NCBI GenBank assembly: GCA_902785925.1
Contig: CADAAI010000009.1
Span: forward strand, 1 to 64,000
DNA from: an uncultured Bacteroidales bacterium
GTDB taxonomy: Bacteria; Bacteroidota; Bacteroidia; Bacteroidales; Muribaculaceae
Direction: 5' to 3'
DNA length: 64,000 nt
Shown: piece by piece, positions 35,479 to 42,945 of the stretch
Layout of the letters: every line of letters starts with the position of its first letter
Numbering within the stretch: position 1 is the first letter of the stretch
The notes under the pieces: model-generated
What the model was told of the DNA's origin: nothing
Seen by the model: only the letters and a program-made list of their open reading frames with translations
Database searches by the model: none
Position numbers and translations under genes: made by a program

Positions 35479-35510
35479 CAAATTTACCACAAAGCACAAA
35501 AAAACGCAAA
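35479..35510 (-). promoter_or_regulatory. Promoter of aroQ
   Basis: On the minus strand TTTG (35510-35507) is followed after 20 nt by TAAATTTG (35486-35479). The leader to the ATG at 35454 is about 20 nt. Confidence 0.75.
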
Positions 35511-35736
35511 ACGAAAGATAAAAAAACACCAATTTCAATCATTTTTTTCACTACCTTTCTCGCTTTCATCTAAAATGCTGGCAACTAATGATTTGATGCA
35601 CAACATTGTCCTTCCTGTTATAAAAAACGCCTGATTTTTTACAAAAGATGTCCAAATTGTTACAATTAATGTCCACACAGTTATAGTGCGTCTCTTCAAA
35701 TGTGACTTACTTTGCAGTGTCAAGAGTGACCAACTT

Positions 35737-35883
35737 TAGATTTGCGGGTAGAAAATGTGTAAAAGGGTAGCCCGCACACGGCACAGCAATGCCGCCGCGA
35801 CTACCCTCCCAAAAGAAAAAAGCCCTTCACAAGGCACACATATATATAGAACCCTTACAGGCCGAGACGGCGCCTCAAGCCTG
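35737..35883 (+). ncRNA. Candidate structured RNA or long 5' leader
   Basis: A -7 element TAGATTTG (35737-35744), with TTTG at 35711-35714 spaced 22 nt, is followed by two nested hairpins. The first pairs GGGTAG (35765-35770) with CTACCC (35801-35806) and has an inner GGCA/TGCC stem. The second pairs CAGGC (35858-35862) with GCCTG (35879-35883) around an inner GAG/CTC. Between them lies a CACATATATATA tract (35837-35848). No gene fits the 537 bp between aroQ and the lipoprotein gene at 35992; the rest, 35511-35710, holds nothing I can name. This may be a stand-alone small RNA or a ~240-nt leader of the lipoprotein mRNA. It matches no RNA family I can name. Confidence 0.45.
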
Positions 35884-35991
35884 CCAACACAAGACATTCA
35901 ATTTTTTATTTACTTACAATATTCATTGTTGAGATTGGATAGCGCTGATCTGAAATCGCAATGAGTTAAAAACCAAAACAAAATTATTATT

Positions 35992-36486
35992 ATGAAAAAG
36001 TTTTTATTGATGATTGCCGCAGTTGCAATGATGGTTTCTTGCACTGGCAACGCTAATCAAGGTAGTGGTAGTGCAGCAAGTGGTAACGACGAGCAGGGTT
36101 ACACTTTCTCGGTTCAGAACGGTATCAGCGGCACAACTGGTAGCAAGAACTGCTTCATCCCCGAACTTGGTGCTCCCATCACATTTGAGGTAGCTGGCGA
36201 GGGTGACATTCTTGATGTTACAGCCACTGTAAAACTCAAACACAAAGACAAAACTGAGATTGAGGACCTGACCGAGCCTGTTAAGCTGTGGATTAGCGGC
36301 CGCGACGAGGACAACGGTGACGTTAAGCTCACTCTTACTGCCGATGAGGATAGCCAAGCAAAAATTGCTGAGTGGCTCAAGGCAGCTCCAGGTGAGGAAG
36401 TTGAAGTTGTATTCAAGGCTAACCTCCCCAAGGCCGACATGGACAAGCTCAATGCTAAGGAGTGCACCAACACCTTGGTATTCTAA
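35992..36486 (+). CDS. Small secreted lipoprotein of unknown function
   Basis: A lipoprotein signal peptide ends M-V-S-C (Cys17). The mature ~148 residues begin with a Gly/Ser/Asn-rich linker and then a beta-rich domain (TFEVAGEGDILDVTATVKLKHKDKT, VKLWISGRDEDNGDVKLTLTAD). I do not recognise the family. Its own terminator follows. A long structured leader or small RNA precedes it. Confidence 0.8.
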   Translation: MKKFLLMIAAVAMMVSCTGNANQGSGSAASGNDEQGYTFSVQNGISGTTGSKNCFIPELGAPITFEVAGEGDILDVTATVKLKHKDKTEIEDLTEPVKLWISGRDEDNGDVKLTLTADEDSQAKIAEWLKAAPGEEVEVVFKANLPKADMDKLNAKECTNTLVF

Positions 36487-36507
36487 TCCTAGAAACGTTT
36501 AAGCTTT

Positions 36508-36549
36508 AAAGCCACTCAGCCCATATCGCTGGGTGGCTTTATTTTCTTT
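36508..36549 (+). terminator. Intrinsic terminator after the small lipoprotein gene
   Basis: AAAGCCACTCAGC (36508-36520) pairs with GCTGGGTGGCTTT (36528-36540) with one G-T pair and loop CCATATC, followed by ATTTTCTTT. Confidence 0.85.
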
Positions 36550-36575
36550 GGGAATGAGATTTCCTTTCTCATTTG

Positions 36576-36607
36576 TTGGTGAAATAGATGAAAAATGCCT
36601 ATTTTTG
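36576..36607 (+). promoter_or_regulatory. Promoter of the 309-residue secreted protein gene
   Basis: TTG (36576-36578) and TATTTTTG (36600-36607) are separated by 21 nt; the ATG is 64 nt further on. Confidence 0.55.
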
Positions 36608-36671
36608 TAAATCATTTAAGACTCGTCGAAATTAAACCTTTAATAACATATAAATCTAAATTAGCAATACA

Positions 36672-37601
36672 ATGAACACCAAGATTATCAGACTCATAGC
36701 AATAGCTACAGTTACTGTTTTGATGGTAGGGACAGTTTTTACTGCCAGCGCCAAGAAACGCACGAGCAAGGTAAAATCGGTAACATCGATAGTGCAGGAT
36801 ATCAGAAATCTGGAGAATACCCCCGTGACTTCACGTGCCGACTGCAAGACTTTAAAGGGTAAAATTGAGGCTGTGGCTTTGCCTTGTTTCAAAAAAACGA
36901 TGGATAAGAGTGCCGTTACTAAGGTACAGAAGACCAAGGCAGTATTGTCACAACTCGACGAATACGCAGCACAAGTGCTGGAATCATCATCTAATTTTGA
37001 CATGGCCGATGCAGGCTATATCCACAAGATGTCGAACAGTTACTTTACATTCGACACTTATGACCAAATGCTCAGCAAAGCTTCATCAAGCGATGAGCGC
37101 AAGGCAATTGAAAGTGAGATTGACGCATGGGTGATGTTGCAGAATGCTCTGCAAGACTATTGCACCAATGCAAGTTATCTCGAGAGCTATGGAGGTTCGA
37201 TGGCTCTTTTGGGAGTAGCAGGCAGTGGATGGACCCTATCGCAGATTCGTCTTAATGACTCAGGTGAACTGTTAAGAATAGGCACAAAAGCGACAGCATC
37301 AAAGCAATCGTTAGGCAACATAGATATTGATATGGCTACAAGCATTATCCAAAACATAGGAAATAATGCCAATAGTTTAAAGGAAAGCGTCGACGATGAT
37401 TTCAAGAAGAGTGAACCTGAGTACTACAACACTTTTGCCCGGGGAATAACCGATGCTGTAAAGAAAGTTACTGAGGCTATGCCCAAGTGGCTTGAGGCAC
37501 GCAATAAAATGCTACAATACACAGCCAATCCTAAAGAAGCTGTAGAAGCCACAAAATCCCTTCTTGAGGACATCAAGAAATTAACAAACAATGAATTATA
37601 A
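36672..37601 (+). CDS. Secreted helical protein of unknown function
   Basis: A signal peptide (MNTKIIRLIAIATVTVLMVGTVFTASA) is followed by 280 mostly helical, Lys-rich residues with no motif I recognise. A short glycine-containing hydrophobic segment (GGSMALLGVAGSGW) lies near the middle. The gene is 32 bp upstream of another exported protein, probably cotranscribed. Both have cleavable signals and neither has a lipobox, so they may act in the periplasm or outside. Confidence 0.75.
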   Translation: MNTKIIRLIAIATVTVLMVGTVFTASAKKRTSKVKSVTSIVQDIRNLENTPVTSRADCKTLKGKIEAVALPCFKKTMDKSAVTKVQKTKAVLSQLDEYAAQVLESSSNFDMADAGYIHKMSNSYFTFDTYDQMLSKASSSDERKAIESEIDAWVMLQNALQDYCTNASYLESYGGSMALLGVAGSGWTLSQIRLNDSGELLRIGTKATASKQSLGNIDIDMATSIIQNIGNNANSLKESVDDDFKKSEPEYYNTFARGITDAVKKVTEAMPKWLEARNKMLQYTANPKEAVEATKSLLEDIKKLTNNEL

Positions 37602-37633
37602 TTAGTGGTCATTAAATTACACGCATTTGGATT

Positions 37634-38278
37634 ATGAAAACAAGACTAACAGCAATGTTGAGGCTGACTTTTATCGCAATGATGATAATAGGTTTTTCGG
37701 TCAATGCCTCGGCCAAAACAGGAATAAGCAAGAGAATTAGTCACACCCGATGGGTGGGCGACAAGAAGACATCAGTTGAATTTGATGCCTTCCCAACCAC
37801 TCTCGACGAGTGGAAGGCAATGCAGCAGCAGCTTGGTAGCGAGCCACAAGGTGCTGTAGCACTACAGGTTATGGCATTTGAACTCTACCGCAATAATCGC
37901 ATCGATGGTGAGCAGGCTCTCAAGCTCAACAACACCTCAACCAACTACAATAGCACTGTTGAGCGCCTGCGCGAGATAATGGGCAAAGACCAATACTATG
38001 CCCGACCCTATATAGCTTGGGCTATGCTCAAGGGTGCTACCCCCGAGAACGGATACACCGTGCGTGCTCCCTATAAGATTGAGATGAAGGTTGACCCCAA
38101 CAAGAAATATCAACAGAGTCAACTGCTGCATGGCACCGTCATCTACCTGCTCATCGACAGCAAGGGCTGGGACACCAACTGGCGTGGCGTTGAAGTAGTG
38201 AAACCTAGAGGCTGCAAATATTTTGTTGTGAGTAACTGTCCAGCCATGTACACCCAGTGCAAGGAAGCTGTGCAGTGA
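37634..38278 (+). CDS. Secreted protein, possibly DUF6935-like
   Basis: The signal peptide ends near NASA. The domain T-L-D-E-W-K-A-M-Q-Q-Q-L-G-S-E-P-Q-G-A-V with ALQVMAFELYRNN and the terminal KYFVVSNC resembles a Bacteroidetes/Firmicutes unknown family that I recall as DUF6935; that name is from memory. The middle YRVRAPYKIEM-type block (here YTVRAPYKIEMKVDP) also fits. No enzymatic residues stand out. Probably in one operon with the gene upstream. Confidence 0.7.
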   Translation: MKTRLTAMLRLTFIAMMIIGFSVNASAKTGISKRISHTRWVGDKKTSVEFDAFPTTLDEWKAMQQQLGSEPQGAVALQVMAFELYRNNRIDGEQALKLNNTSTNYNSTVERLREIMGKDQYYARPYIAWAMLKGATPENGYTVRAPYKIEMKVDPNKKYQQSQLLHGTVIYLLIDSKGWDTNWRGVEVVKPRGCKYFVVSNCPAMYTQCKEAVQ

Positions 38279-38360
38279 TAGATCTCACATAAATGACAAC
38301 AAAGGCTGGAGTGGCTTAAACCATTCCAGCTATTTTTTATAGTTAAAATTTCACAAAGTG

Positions 38361-38391
38361 TTGACATTTTTAAGAAAAACACATATTTTTG
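38361..38391 (+). promoter_or_regulatory. Promoter of the AraC-type regulator gene
   Basis: TTG (38361-38363) and TATTTTTG (38384-38391) are separated by 20 nt. The start falls near 38398. This places the GTG codon at 38358 upstream of transcription and supports the ATG at 38421. Confidence 0.65.
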
Positions 38392-38420
38392 TGGTCAAAA
38401 TTAGAACAAACCAAAAAAAT

Positions 38421-39263
38421 ATGACCCGATTAGAATTAATTGAAAAATATGGCTATTGTGTTTTTGACTTAGTAAAACACATTGATGTCGATTCCACAAC
38501 ACCGGTGAGCTCGAAGTATCAGCTCATCATGATCTGCTGTGATGGAGAAGCTACTTTTGAAGCCAACATGCAACAAGTGACGATGAGCAAGGGCGACTGC
38601 CTGTGCTTTAACAACATTCTCTACAAGAAAACTCTAGCAATGAGCAAAGACTTCAGTGCACAGGTGCTGATATGCGACCGCTCGTTTGCGCTCGAGGCAT
38701 CGGTGGGCATTCCCACTGGCTATATTGAGGCCCTTTACACCATGCCCATTATCAAAATTGATAATCCTATTGACTGGCAACTTGTAGTTAACCAATTTGA
38801 CAATTTGATTTTACTGCAACGCAAGCATTTTAATCTGAGGCACAAAGAGATTGTTAAGAGCTCATTGCGCTCTTTAATAATCCTGATGTCGGGTCTAAGA
38901 GGCGGTAGCGATGCCCAAAACCTAATTTTCAGCCACGGAGACATCTACTTCAGGAACTTTATGGAACTGATTGATGAAAAAATCAAGCAGCAGCATGAAG
39001 TCGCTTACTATGCCAACCAGCTTCACATCACCGCTAAGTACTTGAGTGAGGTGTGCAAGCAGAAGAGCGGGCACAAGGCCAAGGAAATCATCTCCACATT
39101 CCTGATCTCAAAAATCAAGCAAGAGATGATCATGTCGGGGAAAACGATTAAGGACATCGCCTATGAATATGGCTTTGCCGACCAGTCGAGTATGGGAAAA
39201 TTCTTCTATAAAATGACTGGCATGTCGCCACGCGATTTCAAGAAGTCGCAGGAGTCGAAATAA
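38421..39263 (+). CDS. AraC-family transcriptional regulator
   Basis: The C-terminal ~100 residues contain two helix-turn-helix units: YYANQLHITAKYLSEVCKQKSGHKAKE and TIKDIAYEYGFADQSSMGKFFYKMTGMSPRDFKKS, the AraC/XylS signature. The N-terminal ~170 residues resemble a cupin-like sensing domain. The start at 38421 is set by the promoter, which ends just upstream. It stands alone and its targets are unknown; the secreted-protein pair to its left and the GT2 gene to its right are candidates only by position. Confidence 0.92.
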   Translation: MTRLELIEKYGYCVFDLVKHIDVDSTTPVSSKYQLIMICCDGEATFEANMQQVTMSKGDCLCFNNILYKKTLAMSKDFSAQVLICDRSFALEASVGIPTGYIEALYTMPIIKIDNPIDWQLVVNQFDNLILLQRKHFNLRHKEIVKSSLRSLIILMSGLRGGSDAQNLIFSHGDIYFRNFMELIDEKIKQQHEVAYYANQLHITAKYLSEVCKQKSGHKAKEIISTFLISKIKQEMIMSGKTIKDIAYEYGFADQSSMGKFFYKMTGMSPRDFKKSQESK

Positions 39264-39273
39264 AGATTTATAT

Positions 39274-40278
39274 TCAGAACAACTTTTTTCCGCGCAAATA
39301 ATAATCAATCACTATATTGCGTTGAGCACCAGGGAAGGTCTTGAGCAGATTTTCCTGAGGTTGGCATGTGTATCGACTCTTGAGACGGCGATAGTCACGG
39401 TGAGCCTTGATGATTGCCTTAGCGTCGCCCCAGTGCAGCTTGGCAAGCGCCATGAAGAAGGCAAGAGTGTCGTAAAGCCGCCTAATGATTAACAATCGCT
39501 TGCCATCGCTCACAGGCAAATTCTTATAGAGCAAAAACAGGCTATTACGGAAGTTAAGGTAAGTCTTGCGGGGATTACCCTGAGGCAAGCTACCGCCACC
39601 CAAATGGAACACCTTGCTGGCAGTAACAATGCGCACAGAGTGTCCACTCAAGTGAATTCGCCAGCACAGGTCAATCTCCTCCATGTGGGCGAAGAAATCC
39701 TCATCAAGACCACCCACCGTGCGATACAACTCGCTGCGCACCATCAGACAAGCCCCTGTTGCCCAGAAGATGTCGATATCATTTCCATCGTACTGACCAT
39801 GGTCGTCCTCGACAGCCTCAAACACGCGTCCTCGACAATAGGGGTAGCCATGCCTGTCGATGAATCCACCGGCAGCACCAGCATACTCAAACATCACTTT
39901 ATCATCATCTCTATCGTGAAGTAGCTTGGGCTGAACGGCTCCCACATTGGGATTTGCCTCCAAGTAGTCATATAAGGGCTCGAGCCACCCACTTGGAGTG
40001 CGCACATCGCTGTTGAGCAGCACCGTGTAGCGATAGCCCGTCGCCTGCTCTATTGCCTTGTTGTAGCCACCGGCAAAGCCATAGTTCTTGTCGAAGACAA
40101 TAGTCTTGACCTGTGGGAACTCCTGCTTTAGCACAGTGAGACTGTCGTCACTGCTACCATTATCGGCAACTATAACGTCGGCTATGTCGGCATTGGTTCC
40201 GGCAAGCACAGTGGGCAAGTAGCGACGCAACAGCTTCGCACCATTCCAGTTCAATATTATCACCGCTACAGGTTTCAT
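39274..40278 (-). CDS. Family 2 glycosyltransferase
   Basis: The ATG at 40278 gives MKPVAVIILNWNGAKLLRRYLP, the standard GT2 N terminus; a longer frame from 40485 would overlap the upstream gene and add non-family sequence. VADNGSSDDS, NYGFAGGYNKAIEQA and the metal-site LLNSDVRTP follow, then WATGACLMVRSELYRTVGGLDEDFFAHMEEIDLCWRI, as in rhamnosyl-type GT2 proteins. It starts 1 bp after the acyltransferase gene stops, which indicates tight coupling and a role in envelope glycan or lipid A/LPS assembly. Confidence 0.9.
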   Translation of the reverse strand: MKPVAVIILNWNGAKLLRRYLPTVLAGTNADIADVIVADNGSSDDSLTVLKQEFPQVKTIVFDKNYGFAGGYNKAIEQATGYRYTVLLNSDVRTPSGWLEPLYDYLEANPNVGAVQPKLLHDRDDDKVMFEYAGAAGGFIDRHGYPYCRGRVFEAVEDDHGQYDGNDIDIFWATGACLMVRSELYRTVGGLDEDFFAHMEEIDLCWRIHLSGHSVRIVTASKVFHLGGGSLPQGNPRKTYLNFRNSLFLLYKNLPVSDGKRLLIIRRLYDTLAFFMALAKLHWGDAKAIIKAHRDYRRLKSRYTCQPQENLLKTFPGAQRNIVIDYYLRGKKLF

Positions 40279-40279
40279 G

Positions 40280-41257
40280 TCAGTTGTTAGATGTTGAAGG
40301 GGTGTTCTTCTTTCTTGTATAAAACTCAAGTTCGTTCTCTTTATTGTATCCGTCGGGAAAAGTGACAGGACGTTTCCAGCGTTTATGTGTCCATAGCCAG
40401 TAGGCTGGTTCGGCTTCGATGCGTCGCTCAAGAAGGCGAGCATAGCGTGTAGTGACCGAGCCATGAGGCTCGGCTGCGATGTCATCGCTCAGGGGCACCA
40501 AGGTGCACTCGTAATGTCCACGGCTGAGCTTGCGCACGTCGAAGAAGGCAGCACGGCAATGCAGCTTGCGCCCTATCGCCTCGGGCCCGGTGATGAACGC
40601 CGTGGGATGATGCAGAAAGTCGAGCACATGCCCCTCATCGTTTGACAATGGATGCTGATCGGCTATAAATCCAATACCCAAATGACGTTCCTCACGCTCT
40701 CGCGATATCATCTCACGCAAGATTACACGTTGACTGATGCACACTGTATTGAAGCGCTGACGCAACCGCAGGAAGAATCTATCGAACCACTCATTCTCCA
40801 GTGGCTGATATACCTGACCCTGCACGGCATCGCGATGAGCAGCACTATTGAACCACAAAGTTACCGATGTCACCCACTCCCAGTTGCCATAGTGAGCAGC
40901 ATAAAGAACAATGCTCTGACCATTGTTAAAAGCATCTTCGATAATCCCGGCATTGTGGAACACCATGCGACGACGCATATCGTCATCGCTAATGTGCAAT
41001 AGCTTCAGCGTCTCGGCCACATAGTCGGTGAAGTGGTGATAAAACTCCTTCTCAATGACTTTGCGCTCCTTGGCACTCTTGTCGGGAAAACACTCAGCGA
41101 GATTTTGACGCACTACCTTTTTGCGATAGCCTATAACATAGTAGGCCACGAAATAAAGCAGGTCGGCATGCAGATAGATCACCCACCACGGCATTATTGC
41201 CAGTAGGTGCAAAGCCCAACCCAGGAGCGAATACAATATTTTAGAATACCACTTCAA
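40280..41257 (-). CDS. Lipid A biosynthesis acyltransferase (LpxL/HtrB type)
   Basis: The family transfers an acyl chain to lipid A precursors at the inner membrane. The H-x4-D/E catalytic motif is seen as A-A-H-Y-G-N-W-E-W, with the upstream RQNLAECFP and later GSVTTRYARLLERRIEAEPAYWLWTHKRWK, all typical. One N-terminal hydrophobic segment (LYSLLGWALHLLAIMPWWVIYL) anchors it. The gene sits between mtaB (6 bp upstream) and the GT2 gene. Confidence 0.9.
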   Translation of the reverse strand: MKWYSKILYSLLGWALHLLAIMPWWVIYLHADLLYFVAYYVIGYRKKVVRQNLAECFPDKSAKERKVIEKEFYHHFTDYVAETLKLLHISDDDMRRRMVFHNAGIIEDAFNNGQSIVLYAAHYGNWEWVTSVTLWFNSAAHRDAVQGQVYQPLENEWFDRFFLRLRQRFNTVCISQRVILREMISREREERHLGIGFIADQHPLSNDEGHVLDFLHHPTAFITGPEAIGRKLHCRAAFFDVRKLSRGHYECTLVPLSDDIAAEPHGSVTTRYARLLERRIEAEPAYWLWTHKRWKRPVTFPDGYNKENELEFYTRKKNTPSTSNN

Positions 41258-41263
41258 TGCTTG

Positions 41264-42565
41264 TCATGAATTGTGGGTTTCCGATACAATTGATGATTCA
41301 AGTCGCACCATCGACACCCTATTGACTAGTTCTTCGCGATAAGGCACTGTTACACGTATGTAATTGTCGGTAAAGCCATGCATCACTTTACTGCCGGCAG
41401 GAGGTTGCTCAAAGAGCACGGGGCGCTCCGTGCCAAGCTGACGCTCAATAAACTCCCGCTGCTGGCGGTCGCTGAGTTCCATCATGCGCGCCACACGCTC
41501 GTCACGCACCGCCTTGGGAACAATATAGGGAATGCGCAGAGCCATAGTGCCTGGTCGCTCACTGTAGGGGAACACATGCAGGTGCTGCACCCCAAGCGAG
41601 GCTATGAACTGCAACGAGTCGTCAAATCGCTCGGGAGTCTCACCACGTGTGCCAACCATCACGTCAACACCAATAAAGCAATGCGGAATCGTGCTGTGGA
41701 TACGCTCCACCTTGCGCGCAAAGAGGTCGCGGTCGTAGTGACGGCGCATGAGCTGCAACACCTCATCATTGCCACTCTGCAGCGGAATGTGGAAGTGGGG
41801 CATGAAAGCTCGCGATGATGCACAATAATCTATCACGTCATCACCCAAAAGGTCGGGTTCTATCGACGAGATGCGGTAACGTTCAATACCCTCGACCTGG
41901 TCAAGAGCCTTAATCAAGTCAAGGAAACTCTCTCCAGTATTCTTGCCAAAGTCACCTATATTGACTCCAGTAATCACAATCTCCTTGCCACCGCGCGACG
42001 CAACATCCTGAGCTTGATCCACCAACGAGGATATAGAGCCACTGCGACTACGGCCACGTGCCAGAGGTATGGTACAATAGCTGCAATAATAGTCGCAACC
42101 GTCTTGAACCTTGAGAAAATAGCGCGTGCGATCGCCACACTCACACGAAGGCGAGAATCGGCGTATATCCTTGTGAGGAGTGACGGCAATAGCCTTATTG
42201 TGGTCATTGAGCCATTGCTCGATGTAGTCGACCACCTCACCTTTCTGCTCGTTGCCCAGCACAATGTCGACACCGTCAATCTCGGCAATGTTCTTGCCTT
42301 GCAGCTGCGCATAGCAACCGGTAACCACCACCAAAGCCTCGGGATAAGAACGGATGAGGCTGCGAATGTGCTGGCGGCACTTGCGGTCGGCGAGCGAAGT
42401 GACGCTGCAAGTGTTCACCACGCAAATGTCGGGCACCTCATTGCCTTTCACTACGCGTGCTATGCCTCTTTCCTGCAGCTGCTGCCCAATGGTTGCACTC
42501 TCCGAGAAATTCAACTTGCATCCCAGAGTCACAAATTTTACCCTATGTAAAAACTCACTCGCCAT
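41264..42565 (-). CDS. mtaB: tRNA t6A37 methylthiotransferase MtaB
   Basis: This radical SAM enzyme adds a methylthio group to t6A at position 37 of tRNA. The N-terminal UPF0004 domain has three cysteines (TLGCKLNFSES, NTCSVT, VTGCYAQ), the radical SAM triad is CDYYCSYC in VQDGCDYYCSYCTIP, and a TRAM domain closes the protein. ATG 42565 (MASEFLHRVKF) is chosen over 42646 because the family starts there. The final HNS codons are similar to the AroQ end and to an intergenic repeat motif. Confidence 0.95.
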   Translation of the reverse strand: MASEFLHRVKFVTLGCKLNFSESATIGQQLQERGIARVVKGNEVPDICVVNTCSVTSLADRKCRQHIRSLIRSYPEALVVVTGCYAQLQGKNIAEIDGVDIVLGNEQKGEVVDYIEQWLNDHNKAIAVTPHKDIRRFSPSCECGDRTRYFLKVQDGCDYYCSYCTIPLARGRSRSGSISSLVDQAQDVASRGGKEIVITGVNIGDFGKNTGESFLDLIKALDQVEGIERYRISSIEPDLLGDDVIDYCASSRAFMPHFHIPLQSGNDEVLQLMRRHYDRDLFARKVERIHSTIPHCFIGVDVMVGTRGETPERFDDSLQFIASLGVQHLHVFPYSERPGTMALRIPYIVPKAVRDERVARMMELSDRQQREFIERQLGTERPVLFEQPPAGSKVMHGFTDNYIRVTVPYREELVNRVSMVRLESSIVSETHNS

Positions 42566-42747
42566 ACTACATAACGAAAAAACATGCAAAGTTACACATT
42601 TTCTTGCTAAAACCCTAACTATGTGGCAAGTTTCCACTGCAACCAAACTAAAAAAAATAAAAACGGGGACTTATTATTATATTTTAGCGACGACATGTGC
42701 ATAAAACATGAAAATTAGTGCCGTTTAAGTGAAAATTTCAACAAGGG

Positions 42748-42779
42748 TTTGGTGGTTTCAAATTTTTGACGTAATTTTG
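42748..42779 (+). promoter_or_regulatory. Promoter of the CAU tRNA gene
   Basis: TTTG (42748-42751) and TAATTTTG (42772-42779) are separated by exactly 20 nt. The expected start is near 42786, 25 nt before the tRNA. Confidence 0.75.
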
Positions 42780-42792
42780 CAGTCGCTTTTCG

Positions 42793-42810
42793 GCTCACGT
42801 GGCCGTGAGC
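42793..42810 (+). other. 5' leader hairpin of the tRNA transcript
   Basis: GCTCACG (42793-42799) pairs with CGTGAGC (42804-42810), loop TGGC, ending one base before the mature tRNA 5' end. It would be removed with the leader by RNase P. Confidence 0.6.
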
Positions 42811-42884
42811 GGTCCCATAGCTCAGTTGGTTAGAGCACCTGACTCATAATCAGGGAGTCCTTGGTTCAAGCCCAAGTGGGACCA
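42811..42884 (+). tRNA. tRNA with anticodon CAU, probably tRNA-Ile2 (lysidine type) rather than elongator Met
   Basis: The cloverleaf is complete: acceptor GGTCCCA/TGGGACC, D arm GCTC/GAGC, anticodon arm CCTGA-CTCATAA-TCAGG with CAT at 42845-42847, T arm CTTGG-TTCAAGC-CCAAG and discriminator A; CCA is not encoded. It is not the initiator, because G1-C72 is paired and the anticodon stem lacks the three G-C pairs. C4-G69 and C5-G68 are the pairs TilS uses in E. coli to recognise tRNA-Ile2, so the Ile2 identity is likelier. The identity is inferred and needs comparison with the other CAU tRNAs of the genome. Confidence 0.9.
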
Positions 42885-42889
42885 CAAGA

Positions 42890-42928
42890 AAAAGCACCTA
42901 CAACGTTTTTTGTGGGTGCTTTTCTTTT
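42890..42928 (+). terminator. Bidirectional intrinsic terminator (tRNA and NRPS)
   Basis: AAAAGCACCTACAA (42890-42903) pairs with TTGTGGGTGCTTTT (42910-42923) with one G-T pair and a CGTTTT loop, followed by CTTTTT. The minus strand also ends in a T-rich run, so it can terminate the convergent NRPS transcript. Confidence 0.85.
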
Positions 42929-42945
42929 TATGATTAATGTTATGG

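Noticed and set aside
35535..35723. A 62-codon leftward frame upstream of aroQ
   Set aside because: It is Lys/Thr/Ser-rich with no motif and extends across promoter-like sequence.
42811..42884. Possible initiator tRNA-fMet
   Set aside because: The first acceptor pair is a normal G-C and the anticodon stem lacks the three consecutive G-C pairs of initiators.
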